Origin: Bdellovibrio sp.
Lineage (GTDB): Bacteria; Bdellovibrionota; Bdellovibrionia; Bdellovibrionales; Bdellovibrionaceae
DNA: 34,186 nucleotides
NCBI GenBank assembly: GCA_020720425.1
Contig: DYOP01000021.1
Span: 1-34,186, forward strand
Direction: 5' to 3'
A model generated the notes under the pieces. The model was not told where the DNA came from. It made no database searches and was given only the letters and a program-made list of their open reading frames with translations. The position numbers and the translations under genes are program-made. Shown piece by piece: positions 34,105 through 34,186 of this stretch. How positions within the stretch are numbered: position 1 is the first letter of the stretch; the number at the start of each line of letters is the position of its first letter.

Positions 34105-34129
34105 ATTAAACCCATAATGAGGGTTTAAT
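34105..34129. repeat. Perfect 9-bp hairpin near the right edge
   Basis: Arms ATTAAACCC (34105-34113) and GGGTTTAAT (34121-34129) enclose a 7-base loop. There is no T-run after it on either strand. Its role is unknown; it may be a weak terminator or part of a region beyond the window. Confidence 0.6.
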
Positions 34130-34186
34130 AAAGTCCATGTTGAAAAAACATTGCAAAGATCAAAGGTGAGCTAATCCTTTTATCCT

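Overview
The window is a bacterial chromosome segment that is AT-rich by eye. It is dominated by a near-continuous flagellar gene cluster on the minus strand (about 1586-27478). Its content and order are fliL-M-N-O-P-Q-R-flhB-A-F-G-fliA, then flgB-C-fliE-F-G-H-I-J and fliK, then flgD and flgE. The FlhF/FlhG pair points to polar flagella. A large secreted TPR protein, a MotE-like protein and the low-G+C composition fit a predatory-type bacterium of the Bdellovibrionota. That assignment is an inference from gene content, not from a marker gene.

Layout, left to right. Positions 1-1585 hold the 3' end of an unknown gene, an AAA-type ATPase (AAA_14/DUF4143 type) split by a -1 frameshift, a short dispersed repeat, a (TGAT)8 tract and the terminator of the flagellar cluster. 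Positions 1586-4421 (minus) hold flgD, a small flagellar-operon protein and flgE: hook scaffold, accessory protein and hook subunit. Positions 4671-16600 (minus) hold a large secreted TPR protein, then flgB, flgC, fliE, fliF, fliG, fliH, fliI, fliJ, a MotE-like protein and fliK: rod, MS ring, switch, export ATPase complex and hook-length ruler. Positions 16860-27478 (minus) run from fliL to fliA: C-ring, export gate, the FlhF/FlhG placement proteins and the late sigma factor. Positions 27631-34186 hold housekeeping genes: an inositol-monophosphatase family enzyme, a SPOR-domain membrane protein, a PcrA/UvrD helicase, a CapA-like secreted protein and a Prx6-type peroxiredoxin. A second copy of the dispersed repeat lies at the right edge.

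Two promoters with a -24/-12 (sigma-54) pattern, GG-N10-GC, stand where they would drive the two main flagellar blocks. One is upstream of fliL (TGGCAT-N5-TTGCT) and one is upstream of the TPR gene (TGGCAC-N5-ATGCA). The second is preceded by two dyads of the form CAGA-N6-TCTG centred 24 bp apart, a plausible binding array for an enhancer-binding protein. The simplest reading is an early/middle flagellar hierarchy under sigma-54, with FliA made from the first block to drive late genes outside this window.

Most coding content is ordinary flagellar machinery. The items that merit a second look are the TPR protein that opens the second operon, an FlhF with eroded GTPase motifs, the sigma-54 promoters with paired dyads, the frameshifted ATPase with a slippery heptamer at exactly the right place, and the dispersed intergenic repeat. 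Several genes appear to use TTG or GTG starts (fliK, fliF, the TPR gene, fliI, fliR). Starts were chosen from Shine-Dalgarno position and family N-termini. No tRNA, rRNA, CRISPR array or insertion sequence was seen.
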